Source: Niabella sp. | Lineage (GTDB): Bacteria > Bacteroidota > Bacteroidia > Chitinophagales > Chitinophagaceae | Assembly: GCA_027493055.1 (NCBI GenBank) | Contig: JAPUDO010000087.1 | Coordinates: 124,974 to 188,973, forward strand | Direction: 5' to 3' | DNA length: 64,000 nucleotides | Part shown: positions 37,126 through 47,400 of the stretch, piece after piece | Numbering within the stretch: the first letter of the stretch is position 1 | Layout: every line of letters begins with the position of its first letter | The notes under the pieces: model-generated | What the model was told of the DNA's origin: nothing | The model's input: the letters and a program-made list of their open reading frames with translations, nothing else | Databases searched by the model: none | Position numbers and translations under genes: made by a program

Positions 37126-38715
37126 TTACCTTAGCCACACCCTGGGATCTATATTGCGCTCCTCGATCATTAAAATAAAGTCTAGCTTACCGCTGCCGGT
37201 TTCCTCATCTGCCGCAACAGTGCCAATGGTTTGTCCACGTGTTACAGCCATGCCCTTGCTCACGCTAACAGAAGCAAGATTGCTATACGCTGTAAAATAC
37301 TTACCATGCCTTACTACAACAAAAGACGTTCCGCCAACCTTTGAAACGCTCACCACCTCTCCGTTAAATACAGCCCTCACAGCCGCGCCTACCTGTGCAG
37401 TATAAGTTACGCCCGGGTTATCACCAACAATATCCGGCCCCACCCCTTCAATTTTATAGCGGCCAAAGCCCAAGGTGATCACGCCATCAACAGGCGAAGG
37501 TAATTTGCCACGGTTTTGAGAAAAGTCGCTGTTTAGTGCAATATCGTCTGCCTTATAATTCAGATAGCCCCCTTCAGGAGGTTTATTTGGTAGCGCAGCT
37601 GCCGGTGGTGGCGGCTCTTTAGCCCTTGCTATGGCAATGGGATCAGCATTGGCAATAACAGGATTACCAGAGACAGGCACATTACGAACAGTGCCCGTTT
37701 TGCCCGCCCCCACAGGGGCAAATTTCAGTTCCCTGGAAGGTGCAGCAGGCGCTGCTTCTTCTGCCTGCGGCACCGGTGTGGTGGAAGGCGTTACTGCTTT
37801 TGCTCCGGCCAGGGCTTTTTCTGCTTCCAGCGCCCTTTCACGGGCCCATGCTTCCTGCCGTGCTTTAGCTTCTGCCTCTGCCCGCTGTTTTGCTTCTTCC
37901 TGGGCTACTTTTTTAGCTTCTGCAATTTCTTTTCTAACCACAGCAGCAATACCGGCCTTAAGCTGTTTATCTTCCTGCTGTTTTTTGACGATCTGTTTTT
38001 GTAAAGAACCTGCCTGGGACAGCAATATCTTTGCTACTGAATCCTTCTCCGTCTTTTGCTGCTCCAGCACATTGTACTCATTGGTCCTGGATTCCAACGC
38101 TCCTTTTTTCTGTTCTTTACTTACAACCTGTTGCGAGTAACGTTTGTCAATAAGATTACGTGTTTTAACAATATCATCCATCTGCTTTTCACGATACCCC
38201 CGGTAGCTCTTTAAGTAAGCTACGCGTTTTACAGCATCGTTAAAGCTATTAGCCGAAAATATAAAATTGAGATAATCGTAGTTGCTCCGGTTCTTATAGG
38301 CATACACTACTGTTCTTGCATAGTGAGCCTTTAATGTATCCATTTGGTTTTTGAGGCGCTTTATTTCGATAGCACTGTAATAAATATCATCATCTATGAG
38401 CCTGATCTCTTTCCCTATATTATTAATATATCTTTCCTGCACTTCTATTTTTTTGTTAAGCGCCGCCAATTGGTGCAGGTTGTTGGTGCTTTGGCCTTTT
38501 ACAGCATCATAAGCTTCCTGTATTTGCCTGAGCTCTAACTGCAGCTTCCTGCGCTCTTCTTCCATTGCTGTTTTGTCGCTGGTTTTTTGGGCCGATACTG
38601 CTGATCCGGCAAACAATAAGCCCAGCAATACAGCCAGCGTTAAAGGACGGGTCCCTGAATATTTCTGCCTGGCAGCCAACAAAAATGATAGTAGTACTAA
38701 AGCCGGGTATATCAT
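37126..38715 (-). CDS. EnvC-like murein hydrolase activator with degenerate M23 domain
   Basis: 529 residues. A signal-like segment (LAVLLGLLFAGSAVSAQ) ends at about residue 43, so the start may be downstream of the one drawn. A long coiled coil covers about residues 50-220, then an Ala/Glu-rich and Pro-rich linker, then a C-terminal LytM/M23 fold. Zinc ligands of active M23 enzymes are missing: the strand reads VVVRHGKYFTAYSNLASV where YSHL is usual, and the last HxH is replaced in LDFILMIEER. It is therefore probably an amidase activator like EnvC. It follows DUF4292 by 14 bases. Confidence 0.9.
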   Translation of the reverse strand: MIYPALVLLSFLLAARQKYSGTRPLTLAVLLGLLFAGSAVSAQKTSDKTAMEEERRKLQLELRQIQEAYDAVKGQSTNNLHQLAALNKKIEVQERYINNIGKEIRLIDDDIYYSAIEIKRLKNQMDTLKAHYARTVVYAYKNRSNYDYLNFIFSANSFNDAVKRVAYLKSYRGYREKQMDDIVKTRNLIDKRYSQQVVSKEQKKGALESRTNEYNVLEQQKTEKDSVAKILLSQAGSLQKQIVKKQQEDKQLKAGIAAVVRKEIAEAKKVAQEEAKQRAEAEAKARQEAWARERALEAEKALAGAKAVTPSTTPVPQAEEAAPAAPSRELKFAPVGAGKTGTVRNVPVSGNPVIANADPIAIARAKEPPPPAAALPNKPPEGGYLNYKADDIALNSDFSQNRGKLPSPVDGVITLGFGRYKIEGVGPDIVGDNPGVTYTAQVGAAVRAVFNGEVVSVSKVGGTSFVVVRHGKYFTAYSNLASVSVSKGMAVTRGQTIGTVAADEETGSGKLDFILMIEERNIDPRVWLR

Positions 38716-38729
38716 ATTTAAGCCTGTGT

Positions 38730-39509
38730 TTACTTTTGAGTATATCCTGATGGTACTGAGAATGGGGTGCTTACCTGCCCATCAAATTCGTAAGATCTGA
38801 AATCAAGCTTTATGGTAATATTGGTTTTATAGTTTACGGCAATATCCCTGCGTGTTGAAAAGTTACGTCCCGCAACATTTGTATAATTATTATACGTCAG
38901 CAGCGCGCTCCTGTTTTTAGAAGGATCCGCATCGCTGAGCTTACTTACCGAAGGTAAATAACCTGGCATTAAAACAGTGAGCAGGTTTTTGAAATGTGCA
39001 TCCTGGGAGGTAACAATATAATTAGTGCCCTCTTTGGTAAAGCTGGCATCATCTTTATTTACGAATACCGTATTACCAATCAGCAGGTTCTGCAGTGTAG
39101 TAAAATCTACAGGCAGGCCAATTTTATCCTGCAGGTACGCCAGGCTGGTAGCTATATATTCTTTTTGGAGCTTATTCAGGATCTTTACAGAATCTTTTGT
39201 AACTAATGCCCGCACCCCTTCAAAACCCAAAATACCAGCAGATAACCAGATGGCTTCATCTTTTTTCATCACCAGCTTGGCGCTTACGCTTTTTCCATTA
39301 CCTTTTCCATCATCAAAGTCCACATCTACCTTTCCTGAAAAAGTTTTGAAACCAATTTCGTTCACTTTAGAAAGTACAGATGCCGCCGTTTCTTCTTCCA
39401 CTGCCGTTGTAGCTGCCGTATCAATTACAGGAGGCTGTTTCCTCGCTTTTTTACTGGCACTGCATGATGTAAGCGCCACTACCGTAACTATAAATAATAA
39501 TTTCTTCAT
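38730..39509 (-). CDS. DUF4292 lipoprotein
   Basis: 259 residues from the ATG giving MKKLLFIVTVVALTSCSAS; an upstream in-frame ATG lacks a signal peptide. The signal ends at TSCSA, so this is a lipoprotein. The body is beta-rich (GFKTFSGKVDVDFDDGKG, AIWLSAGILGFEGVRALV, LQKEYIATSLAYLQDKIG), resembling LolA/LolB-like folds, which suggests lipid or lipoprotein handling. It lies between dut and envC on one strand, an arrangement common in Bacteroidota. Confidence 0.88.
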   Translation of the reverse strand: MKKLLFIVTVVALTSCSASKKARKQPPVIDTAATTAVEEETAASVLSKVNEIGFKTFSGKVDVDFDDGKGNGKSVSAKLVMKKDEAIWLSAGILGFEGVRALVTKDSVKILNKLQKEYIATSLAYLQDKIGLPVDFTTLQNLLIGNTVFVNKDDASFTKEGTNYIVTSQDAHFKNLLTVLMPGYLPSVSKLSDADPSKNRSALLTYNNYTNVAGRNFSTRRDIAVNYKTNITIKLDFRSYEFDGQVSTPFSVPSGYTQK

Positions 39510-39607
39510 ATCTAAATAAACTTCCATAAGTATAATTAATATTCTCAATCCGCCTCATTACGTCTTTCGATCTTTCCGACTTCCGGACTTTTCGTCTTTC
39601 CGGCTGT

Positions 39608-40051
39608 TTATTGCTTCCCCGTATGACCAAAACCTCCTGCCGCACGCGCTGTTTCTTCCAGCGTGTCAACAGGCACCCAGGTTATCAACTCCACCTTTTG
39701 AATAACCATTTGAGCGATACGATCGCCGTTGTGAATGGTTTGGGGCTCATTAGATAAATTAATTAAAATAACTTTTATTTCTCCCCTGTAATCTGCATCA
39801 ATTGTGCCAGGCGTGTTAAGGCAGGTTAAACCCTGTTTAATAGCCAGTCCGCTGCGCGGCCTGATCTGGGCCTCAAATCCTTCGGACAACTCAATAAATA
39901 AACCGGTAGGAACCAGGGCCCTTTCCAGGGGCTGTAATACTATATTTTCTGTAATAGACGCTCTTAAATCCATTCCGGATGCACCGGAAGTAGCATAAGA
40001 CGGTAAAGCATGCTGCGATTGATTTACAATTTTAACTTCCAGTTGTGCCAT
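39608..40051 (-). CDS. dut: dUTP diphosphatase
   Basis: Hydrolyses dUTP to dUMP and PPi, keeping uracil out of DNA. 147 residues, trimeric family. The five motifs are visible: [48 protein letters not shown] and the C-terminal [13 protein letters not shown]. First gene of a group with DUF4292 and EnvC. A -7 box ends five bases before the ATG. Confidence 0.96.
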   Translation of the reverse strand: MAQLEVKIVNQSQHALPSYATSGASGMDLRASITENIVLQPLERALVPTGLFIELSEGFEAQIRPRSGLAIKQGLTCLNTPGTIDADYRGEIKVILINLSNEPQTIHNGDRIAQMVIQKVELITWVPVDTLEETARAAGGFGHTGKQ

Positions 40052-40056
40052 AGCGG

Positions 40057-40064
40057 CAAAGATA
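40057..40064 (-). promoter_or_regulatory. -7 promoter box five bases before the dut ATG
   Basis: Reads TATCTTTG on the minus strand. The spacing leaves almost no untranslated leader. Confidence 0.5.
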
Positions 40065-40131
40065 GCCTGTTGAAGCTAAAGCTGAAACCAGTTCTGAGAA
40101 TGTGGAATATTTAACAAAATATTGAATGGAA

Positions 40132-40422
40132 CTAATAATGCTGAGGCCTCTGACGCGTGTGCTTCACTCTTACCACTTCTATTCGGGTAAAACTCACTTT
40201 ATAAGAAATCCTTATTCGCTTATACTCGAACGCACGGTAGGCCCCCGTATTATTTTTTTTATAACTATCAGGTTTATATCTGTCAGGCTGCTCAGCTAAT
40301 ACAGCTACTTTTTGTTCAATTTCTGTAATAATATTATGAGCGTTTTGTGGTGAGCTCTCATAAATATATTCATAGATTTTGAGCAGGCTGTTAAGTGCAC
40401 TTTTCGCCCATATTATCTCCAT
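40132..40422 (-). CDS. ParE/RelE-superfamily toxin
   Basis: 96 residues. IIWAKSALNSLLKIYEYIYE at the start, EIEQKVAVLAEQPDRYKPDS in the middle and YRAFEYKRIRISYKVSFTRI, VVRVKHTRQRPQHY at the end match the ParE/RelE fold (plasmid stabilisation family). It would poison gyrase or cut mRNA; which one is not evident. It begins six bases after the antitoxin gene stops, so the two form an operon. Both genes look intact. Confidence 0.9.
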   Translation of the reverse strand: MEIIWAKSALNSLLKIYEYIYESSPQNAHNIITEIEQKVAVLAEQPDRYKPDSYKKNNTGAYRAFEYKRIRISYKVSFTRIEVVRVKHTRQRPQHY

Positions 40423-40428
40423 CCCGTG

Positions 40429-40647
40429 CTATTTTTTCAGCTCATGTATGGTGTTTATTACCTGTTTATGCGAATAAAAATCACCTTCAGATATTTCCTT
40501 TTCGGCCGCTTCAATATCCTTGTTGTAAAGATCAATATTTTCAACTTCCTCTTCCAATATAGTATAAATGGCCCTGATCTTTTCATCGCCAGCAGTATCT
40601 ATATACTTATGCAGGTGCTCCCGTATAATATCTGTATCAAACTCCAT
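40429..40647 (-). CDS. Antitoxin paired with the ParE/RelE toxin
   Basis: 72 residues, acidic, mostly helical (DTDIIREHLHKYIDTAG, LEEEVENIDLYNKDIE, SHKQVINTIHELKK). No named DNA-binding domain is clear, but small acidic proteins directly before a ParE-type gene act as antitoxins, and the 6-base spacing supports that. Of the type often seen in Bacteroidota chromosomes. It would repress its own operon. Confidence 0.8.
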   Translation of the reverse strand: MEFDTDIIREHLHKYIDTAGDEKIRAIYTILEEEVENIDLYNKDIEAAEKEISEGDFYSHKQVINTIHELKK

Positions 40648-40776
40648 TGCCTTTTCTTTAGTCCAAATTTACGCAAAATTCTTCATTAATATTGCCGGCA
40701 AATGATGCCAGAACAGTAAAAAGCATCTTTTAGTAATGGCTTATACTAATATTGCACGGAATACAATATTTACACA

Positions 40777-41256
40777 TTAGGCTTTCCTCAATAACACCGT
40801 AGCATAAGCTACCAGCCCTTCCTCCCGGCCTACAAAACCCATGTCCTCGGTAGTGGTGGCTTTAACAGAAACATCAGCAACCGTAATGGCACAAATACCG
40901 GCAATTGTTTCCTGCATTTTTGCAACATAAGGTTTTATTTTCGGCTCCTGTAAAGTAAGAGTAGCGTCAATATTTACCACATCATACCCTTTCTCTTTAA
41001 TAAGATCCATACAATGCTTTAATAAAATTTTGCTGTCAATATCCCGGTACTTTTCATCAGTATTGGGAAAATGAAGACCAATGTCACCTAAAGCCAGGGC
41101 ACCCAGCAAGGCATCACAGATCGCATGTAATAAAACATCAGCATCGCTATGGCCCAGTGCCCCTTTTGTATGAGGGATTAAAATACCCCCGATCCATAAA
41201 TCACGACCTTCCACCAACTGATGAAAATCAATACCACTGCCAATTCTGAAACTCAT
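40777..41256 (-). CDS. ispF: 2-C-methyl-D-erythritol 2,4-cyclodiphosphate synthase
   Basis: Fifth enzyme of the MEP isoprenoid pathway. 159 residues from the ATG giving MSFRIGSGIDFHQL, the family's usual length; a 16-codon extension upstream is not credible. Metal ligands are in IDFHQL and HSDADVLLHAICDALLGA; NTDEKYRDIDSKILLKHC and the C-terminal ATTTEDMGFVGREEGLVAYA are typical. Divergent from murF with about 70 bases between them. Confidence 0.96.
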   Translation of the reverse strand: MSFRIGSGIDFHQLVEGRDLWIGGILIPHTKGALGHSDADVLLHAICDALLGALALGDIGLHFPNTDEKYRDIDSKILLKHCMDLIKEKGYDVVNIDATLTLQEPKIKPYVAKMQETIAGICAITVADVSVKATTTEDMGFVGREEGLVAYATVLLRKA

Positions 41257-41312
41257 AATAAATGATTTGCGGCTAAGGTAAGCCCAAAATATTTTAAACC
41301 GCAAGGTTTAGT

Positions 41313-41320
41313 TATTTTTG
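41313..41320 (+). promoter_or_regulatory. -7 promoter box five bases before the murF ATG
   Basis: TATTTTTG matches TAnnTTTG. The spacing implies a leaderless or nearly leaderless transcript. Confidence 0.5.
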
Positions 41321-41325
41321 CAGCT

Positions 41326-42618
41326 ATGAACATTGAAGAGCTTTACCAGATTTATTTACAATATCCAAATGTGCAGACAGATACGAGGAAATTAAAAGCA
41401 GGAGATATTTTTTTTGCACTGAAAGGTCCCAATTTCAATGGTAATGCTTTCGTAAAAAGTGCGTTAGAAGCTGGCGCAGTATATGCCATCATAGATGAAA
41501 AAGAGTTTGAGGTCCCCGGAAAAACCATTCTGGTAAACGATGTATTAGCCACCCTGCAGCAACTGGCTCATCACCATCGCAGGCAGTTTTCTATCCCTTT
41601 TATTGCTATTACCGGAAGTAACGGGAAAACAACAACCAAAGAACTGATCCATGCTGTATTAAGCGAAAAGTACAGGGTTTATACTACCGAAGGGAATCTG
41701 AACAACCACATTGGAGTGCCACTAACTATTCTTAAAATAAAGAACGATGCGGAAATTGCGGTAGTAGAAATGGGCGCCAACCATCTGCATGAAATTGAAG
41801 GATACTGTAAAATAGCAGCACCCACACATGGCCTGATCACCAATTGCGGCAAAGCGCACCTGGAAGGATTTGGCAGTATAGAAGGTATCAGGAAAGGAAA
41901 AGGCGAGCTGTTTGATTATTTAAGAACGCAGCTCGATGCAACGGCTTTCATTATGAAAGATTATGAGTATCTGCAAACGATGAGCAAGGGTATTGGCAAA
42001 GTTATCAGTTATGGCAGTGCCGGTGCAGATATTACGGGTAAAGCAGAAGAGGGCGGCACTTTATTAAAAGTTGACACGAACATCAACGCGTCTGCCACCT
42101 CCATACAAACACAGTTGGTAGGTGATTATAATTTACCTAATGTACTGGCTGCGGTTACCGTGGGCTATGAATTTGGAGTAGACATCCATAAAATTAAAGC
42201 AGCTATTGAAAGCTATAAGCCATCCAACAGCCGGTCTCAGTTAATAGAGCATGGGACCAATAAAATCATACTGGATGCTTACAACGCCAATCCCAGCAGT
42301 ATGAAGCTGGCCGTCGAAAATTTTTCAAGGATTGACAGCAACAAAAAAATACTAATGCTGGGAGCTATGGCCGAGATGGGAGCCGCAACCGAAGCTGAAC
42401 ATGAGGCGCTCGTTAATCAAATAAAACAATACAACTGGGACCAGGTAATATTGGTAGGAAAACCTTTCCTGCCCTTTAAAAACGGGTTCATATATTTTGA
42501 GGATTCAGCTGCAGCTGCCGGATGGGCAGGGCAACAAACTTTTGACCATAGCTATTTACTGATAAAAGGAAGCCGCAGTTCGCAGATGGAAAAAATACTT
42601 ACTGCAATCACGAAATAA
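41326..42618 (+). CDS. murF: UDP-MurNAc-tripeptide--D-Ala-D-Ala ligase
   Basis: Adds D-Ala-D-Ala to complete the cell-wall precursor in the cytoplasm. 430 residues. The N-terminal part includes NVQTDTRKLKAGDIFFALKG; the ATP loop is AITGSNGKTTTKELIHAVL; the Mur ligase central domain has NLNNHIGVPLTIL, VEMGANHLHEIEGYC and ITNCGKAHLEGFGS; the C-terminal domain has ILDAYNANPSSMKLAVENF. Pairs with the DUF983 gene that starts nine bases after it. Confidence 0.97.
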   Translation: MNIEELYQIYLQYPNVQTDTRKLKAGDIFFALKGPNFNGNAFVKSALEAGAVYAIIDEKEFEVPGKTILVNDVLATLQQLAHHHRRQFSIPFIAITGSNGKTTTKELIHAVLSEKYRVYTTEGNLNNHIGVPLTILKIKNDAEIAVVEMGANHLHEIEGYCKIAAPTHGLITNCGKAHLEGFGSIEGIRKGKGELFDYLRTQLDATAFIMKDYEYLQTMSKGIGKVISYGSAGADITGKAEEGGTLLKVDTNINASATSIQTQLVGDYNLPNVLAAVTVGYEFGVDIHKIKAAIESYKPSNSRSQLIEHGTNKIILDAYNANPSSMKLAVENFSRIDSNKKILMLGAMAEMGAATEAEHEALVNQIKQYNWDQVILVGKPFLPFKNGFIYFEDSAAAAGWAGQQTFDHSYLLIKGSRSSQMEKILTAITK

Positions 42619-42627
42619 TCATATCGA

Positions 42628-43092
42628 ATGGAACACGATCATAGAAAAGCAAAAAGAAGTTACCTGGGTACGGTGCTGGGATTTTACTGCCCCCGTTGCA
42701 GGGAAGGAAAGTTATTTGAGAAACCGCTTAGCTTAAAGCTCAGCGAGATTACCAAAATGAATAAAAATTGTCCCGTATGCGGACAGGCAACTGAAATAGA
42801 AGTAGGTTTTTATTATGGCACCAGCTATGTGAGCTATATGCTTGCCATAGCTGCAAGTGTGGCCAGCCTTATTGCATGGTGGGTGATAATAGGATTTTCG
42901 GTGAACGATAACCGTATTTTTTACTGGATCATTTTTAATGCTATATTGCTTACCTGCTTACAGCCCTGGCTCATGCGCCTATCTCGCAGTCTTTGGCTTT
43001 CCTGGTTTGTAAAATATGATCCGTACTGGCATCAAACAGGCCCTGTTGATGTATCAGAAAGAATCAATAAAGAGCAGGGGAATAACTGGTAA
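42628..43092 (+). CDS. DUF983 membrane protein
   Basis: 154 residues. The N-terminus has a zinc-ribbon-like pair of CxxC motifs (FYCPRCREGKLF and KNCPVCGQATEIE), followed by two membrane helices (MLAIAASVASLIAWWVIIGF and a segment containing FYWIIFNAILLTCL). This is the DUF983 arrangement; function unknown. It follows murF by nine bases and ends before a long perfect inverted repeat. Confidence 0.9.
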   Translation: MEHDHRKAKRSYLGTVLGFYCPRCREGKLFEKPLSLKLSEITKMNKNCPVCGQATEIEVGFYYGTSYVSYMLAIAASVASLIAWWVIIGFSVNDNRIFYWIIFNAILLTCLQPWLMRLSRSLWLSWFVKYDPYWHQTGPVDVSERINKEQGNNW

Positions 43093-43148
43093 GATCACTG
43101 AGGAAACAGTTTATTGAATAGGGAATAGCCAGTAGTCAGTAGTAACGA

Positions 43149-43196
43149 CATTCCTATAGTTCATGGTTCATAATGAAGCCATGAACTATAGGAATG
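43149..43196. repeat. Perfect 18-bp inverted repeat between convergent genes
   Basis: CATTCCTATAGTTCATGG pairs with CCATGAACTATAGGAATG across a 12-base loop. There is no U-run, so it is a strong structure but not a classic terminator. Confidence 0.75.
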
Positions 43197-43239
43197 CTGT
43201 CAACTATCATCTGCCAACTGTCAGCTAATTTTCCGCTCA

Positions 43240-44181
43240 TTACTTTAATTGCTTTTGCACAAGTTCCAGCAATGCTTTTGTTTTAAGGATACCCTCTTTT
43301 TCCGAAAGCTTGCTGCCCTCATATTCAATGCCTACATAGCCTTTAAAACCAGAGTCCTTCACAATGCGGAGTATCTTATAATAATCTGTTTCCATACAAT
43401 TACCCTTTTCATCAAAATCATAAGACTTGGCGCTTACACCTTTTGCATAAGGCATCATCTCCCGGGTGCCCTTATAACGGTCATACTCTTCTGTACATAT
43501 CTTCCAGTCTTTGGGATCACGTTTTATACAAAAGTTCCCGAAATCTGGCAAAGTGCCTACATTAGGCCTGTTCACCTGCTTCATCACTCCGCTCAGCCAA
43601 CTGCCATCAGAAGAGTATCCGCCATGGTTTTCCACGATCACATTGATTTTTTCTTTTGCAGCATATTCCCCCAGGCGGGATAACCCGTCAGCCGCAGCTT
43701 TGGCCACATCCTCCCTGCTTCCATTACCCGCAGCATTTACCCGGATGGTTTTACAACCCAGGTACTTTGCCGCATTTACCCATTTATAATGATTTTCTAC
43801 AGCCTGCAATCTTTTGCTGTCGTCCAGGTTTCCAAGCTCCCCTTCCCCATCGCACATAATTAAATGATTTTTTACACCGTTGTCTTTGCAACGTTTTAAC
43901 AGCTCGTTTAAATACTTTGTGTCCTCAGCTTTGTCTTTAAAAAAGGAATTCACATATTCCACAACACTGATCCCAAATTCTTTTTTTGCCATTACAGGAA
44001 AATCAAGATTCTCCATTTCTTTTGCAAAAAGCGCTTTATGCAATGACCATTCGGCAAGCGATATCTCAAAAAATGGTTTAGCTGCATTAGAAAAAAGAAC
44101 TTCATTACCAAACGCAGGCAGTACTGCAGTACCCGCTGCAAAAACAGACAGTTGTTTTAAAAATATTTTTCTTTTCATCAT
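43240..44181 (-). CDS. Secreted TIM-barrel protein, sugar phosphate isomerase/epimerase-like
   Basis: 313 residues. The N-terminus ([20 protein letters not shown]) resembles a secretion signal, but the twin Arg of Tat substrates is absent (KRK). The body is a xylose-isomerase-like TIM barrel: [58 protein letters not shown] and [20 protein letters not shown]. Metal ligands are likely Glu, Asp, His and Glu in these motifs. Relatives act on sugars or inositols; the substrate here is unknown. It carries a -7 box 20 bases upstream. Confidence 0.85.
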   Translation of the reverse strand: MMKRKIFLKQLSVFAAGTAVLPAFGNEVLFSNAAKPFFEISLAEWSLHKALFAKEMENLDFPVMAKKEFGISVVEYVNSFFKDKAEDTKYLNELLKRCKDNGVKNHLIMCDGEGELGNLDDSKRLQAVENHYKWVNAAKYLGCKTIRVNAAGNGSREDVAKAAADGLSRLGEYAAKEKINVIVENHGGYSSDGSWLSGVMKQVNRPNVGTLPDFGNFCIKRDPKDWKICTEEYDRYKGTREMMPYAKGVSAKSYDFDEKGNCMETDYYKILRIVKDSGFKGYVGIEYEGSKLSEKEGILKTKALLELVQKQLK

Positions 44182-44200
44182 TATACGTTTAGATGTTCCT

Positions 44201-44208
44201 CAAACTTA
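44201..44208 (-). promoter_or_regulatory. -7 promoter box for the TIM-barrel gene
   Basis: Reads TAAGTTTG on the minus strand, matching TAnnTTTG. Confidence 0.45.
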
Positions 44209-44356
44209 CGCGAAACTTGCCTGATTGCAAGCAGAAGTTTCTCCAAACCCAAAACAGGGTGTCCGTCACAAGACGATAATAATCTTTTCAGAAGAAATTT
44301 AGCGCCTGTTTAAATTTGTATTATGAAATTACTTATAAGCTATTTAATGTAGTTTT

Positions 44357-44439
44357 AGTATAGTTGCGGGTGATAATTTATCTGCCGCAGGCATGACATC
44401 CTTAACGGCGGCCACCAATGTTGGTGTTATCACCAACAT
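44357..44439. repeat. GTGATAACACC repeat, copy 2, with perfect hairpin
   Basis: Starts AGTATAGTTGCGGGTGATAA as near 10.98 kb, contains AACGGCGG, then ATGTTGGTG-TTAT-CACCAACAT (perfect 9-bp stem). The interval between the blocks is longer than in copy 1. Confidence 0.6.
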
Positions 44440-44475
44440 CTTAAATAAACTATCAGATGAATTTTAAACAGGCTC

Positions 44476-47400
44476 TTATTTTATGATCAATAACCAGCCC
44501 CTGTTTTTTTCAACCGGAATTTCCTCTCCCGGTTTAAAAGTTTTAGCAGGCTGGAAGTTTTTAACCGGGGGAGCAGTTATTTCAGCCTTCGCAGCATCAA
44601 TGCCCAGCTTTTCCCAATCTATCATTAATTTAATATTGATATCGCTATCAGCCCAGCTTGCTATTGATACCAATACAGCGCCTTGCTTTTTATAAACAGT
44701 TGCCAGTACTTTGCCGTTATCCGTTTTTACAGGGCAACCAGGGCTCCAGTAACCGATCATTTCAGAACCTTCCATTCCAAAATCGTCCCAAAGTTTCCAG
44801 ATAGGCCGCGGATCTGCATTATTGCTCCAGGGCATACGGTTAGTCATCCCATACAACATGCCCCTCCAGGCATTACCGCCATCCTGCAGCATTTCACCCA
44901 TCAGGCCAAAAGGGATGCCGCTCACTTCGGTCAGGTAAAAATCAGGACCGTTTTTCTCATAGTCAAAATATTCACCAAACCATAAGCGGTTCAGGTAAGG
45001 GAAATGCTCCATGTACAGGTTGGCGCTATTATTAAATCCATCGCTTTTATTATACTGGTTGGCCGAATGCAGGTCTATAATTCCCGGGCGACCGTTTTGG
45101 GTAAGCACACGCTTGATTCGCTTCATGGTAATCCGGTCAAATGCTACATCATCCAGGTAAATGCCGTCAATACCTACATTTTTCACCAGCCAGTTCATTC
45201 CCTCCACATAATAATTATGCCAGCGACTCATGCCACTGTTTACAATAGCTGCATCTTTTATTTCCGGAACAAACCAGGCCGCTATGTAATCCCTGCCTAC
45301 ATGCTCCTGCAACCAGCTGAATCCGCCGCCCGGCCCCGGTGAATAAATTTCATGGCCCAGGCTTCTCAGGGGAAATGTTTCATAAGCTTTATTCGATAGC
45401 TCGCGGACCGTATTATATATTTTTACTTTTAATCCTAAAGCATGAGCGCTGTCGATATATCCCTTCATCTTCTTCCATTCAATAAAAGGATAGTTAATAT
45501 AAGGGTTGATAGGCGTAGCATGATGAATATTAACTACGGTAGCTCCTTTGGCTTTAATACTGTCGGGCTTATTATATTTATGATAAAAACGCGCCTGCCA
45601 CTGAAAATCTGTGTTGATAGTATGAAACGGTGTAATGAGCAGGTTAAAATTATAATACAGCGTATCTCCTTTTTTCATACTGCGCGGGCCATTATAAGCG
45701 TTTACCAAAACAGAGCTTCCTTTTTTAAATACATCTATACCTCCTTTATCACCATTACCCCATGAAGCCGGTAATAACAACGGTTTTTGCAGATAAAAAT
45801 TAGTGTTTAAAGGGCGAACATAATGTTCATCCCGAAGGGAAAATTGCAGGCCGGCATTTACACTTCCAATCCAGCCGCCATCCTGGTTTTTGTTAGCCAC
45901 GTCCCATTTCCATAAAACAGAATCAAGACGATAGCCTCCCTTTTGACCAAGCCCCATAAAATACCGGGCCATAGCCGGTAACACAGGAATATGGAAATTA
46001 ATATCGTTAAAACCCACGTCCTGCAAAGCGGTAAGCTTCACCGTGTAAGAAAGAAAGCCGTCAAACTCCAGCGTTGCATCTACTTTCATTTCCATAGCTG
46101 CGGATGTATTTACAGCCTGCCATTGAGCAGTCCCCGCATCTTTCCTTAAAAACTTTACGCCGCTGCTTTTCCATTGAACATCCTTCTTAGAGCTGCTTTC
46201 AATAAAATGGAAGTGAATCGGCTCTAACAACAGATTGTTGGGCGTTGTACCTATTGCTGTCATTTCCGGCGTGAAAAAGGTTTGTATCTGTGCAGGAAAC
46301 CCATCTTTGTTAATCAGCACTTTTCTTCCCAAAAGGGCAACAGAACTATCTGTAATTTGTAAAGGTGTATAAGGTGCTATTACTGTGTTATCCTGTGCCA
46401 GTGTTGAGTTAAGCCATTTTAGCCTGGTTTGCTTTTGCGGTTCATTAATGCCACTATCATTTAGCGTTTTATTTTTTACCACAATAGTAAGATGAACAGT
46501 TTGCGAAGCAGCACCATCCGCCTGCACAGTTACACGGCCTTTATAAATACCCGCAGCGGTATTGACAGGAATATCAACAGCGCACCACATAGGCTGAACC
46601 GTATTAGGTGCCACATTCACTGTTTTCATAAGGGGCATGCCTTTGTAATCTGTACCATTTGTATTTATGCAGGAAATATTTTTACTTGCGATTACGTTAC
46701 CACCGGCAGCTTTTAAGTCAGAAAAGTTAATCCGCACATTTTTCAGGTTCTGCAATGCATAAATGCCTAGTTGAAAAGTAAAGTATTCTCCCTTTGCAGC
46801 CGTGTCAGTAAAGCTATTTTTTATTCCTTGCTGCACCCATCTTTGCGGCAGGTATTCCGTCATTTTTACCGGATGCATACGATCTTCAGGAAACACTATA
46901 TAACCTTTGCTGCCTGCGGTTTTAACCAGCGCCGCAGTTTCATTCTTTGTGGCAATTATTTCCATGGGATAAAAACTGTTAAAAGCATCAATAGATTCGT
47001 ATGCTTTTGTATCAGCCCTCGCAAAAACCTTTCGTAACATGGTTTGCCTGATCCATGCATCATCCGCAGTCTCTGCAGGCGCCAGATACACCCCTTTGGG
47101 ATAATTGGAGCGCCCTTCATTTTTATACGGCATATAATACACAAAGTAAGTACCAGGCCCTGCAACAGGCTCAAACAACAGGCTGCCTGATTCATTATCT
47201 GCTTTCAGCACTTTATTATTGTTAACAGGCACTGCACCCTTTTCGGCAATAACAATTACCCGCTTTTCCCCGGGATCATCATCATGGCGGCGCCAGGGAA
47301 TAACAGCCTGGGCTACGCTCCTGTTTTTTGCAAACTCAGCAGCAGTAAGATGAAGGATAAAACGGTGATTCCCCAATGAGTCTGCGTTCCATTGGAGATT

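Noticed and set aside
37631-38140. 169-residue frame opposite the EnvC-like gene
   Set aside because: Shadow of the Ala/Glu-rich coiled coil; Ala/Ser/Cys-rich without motifs.
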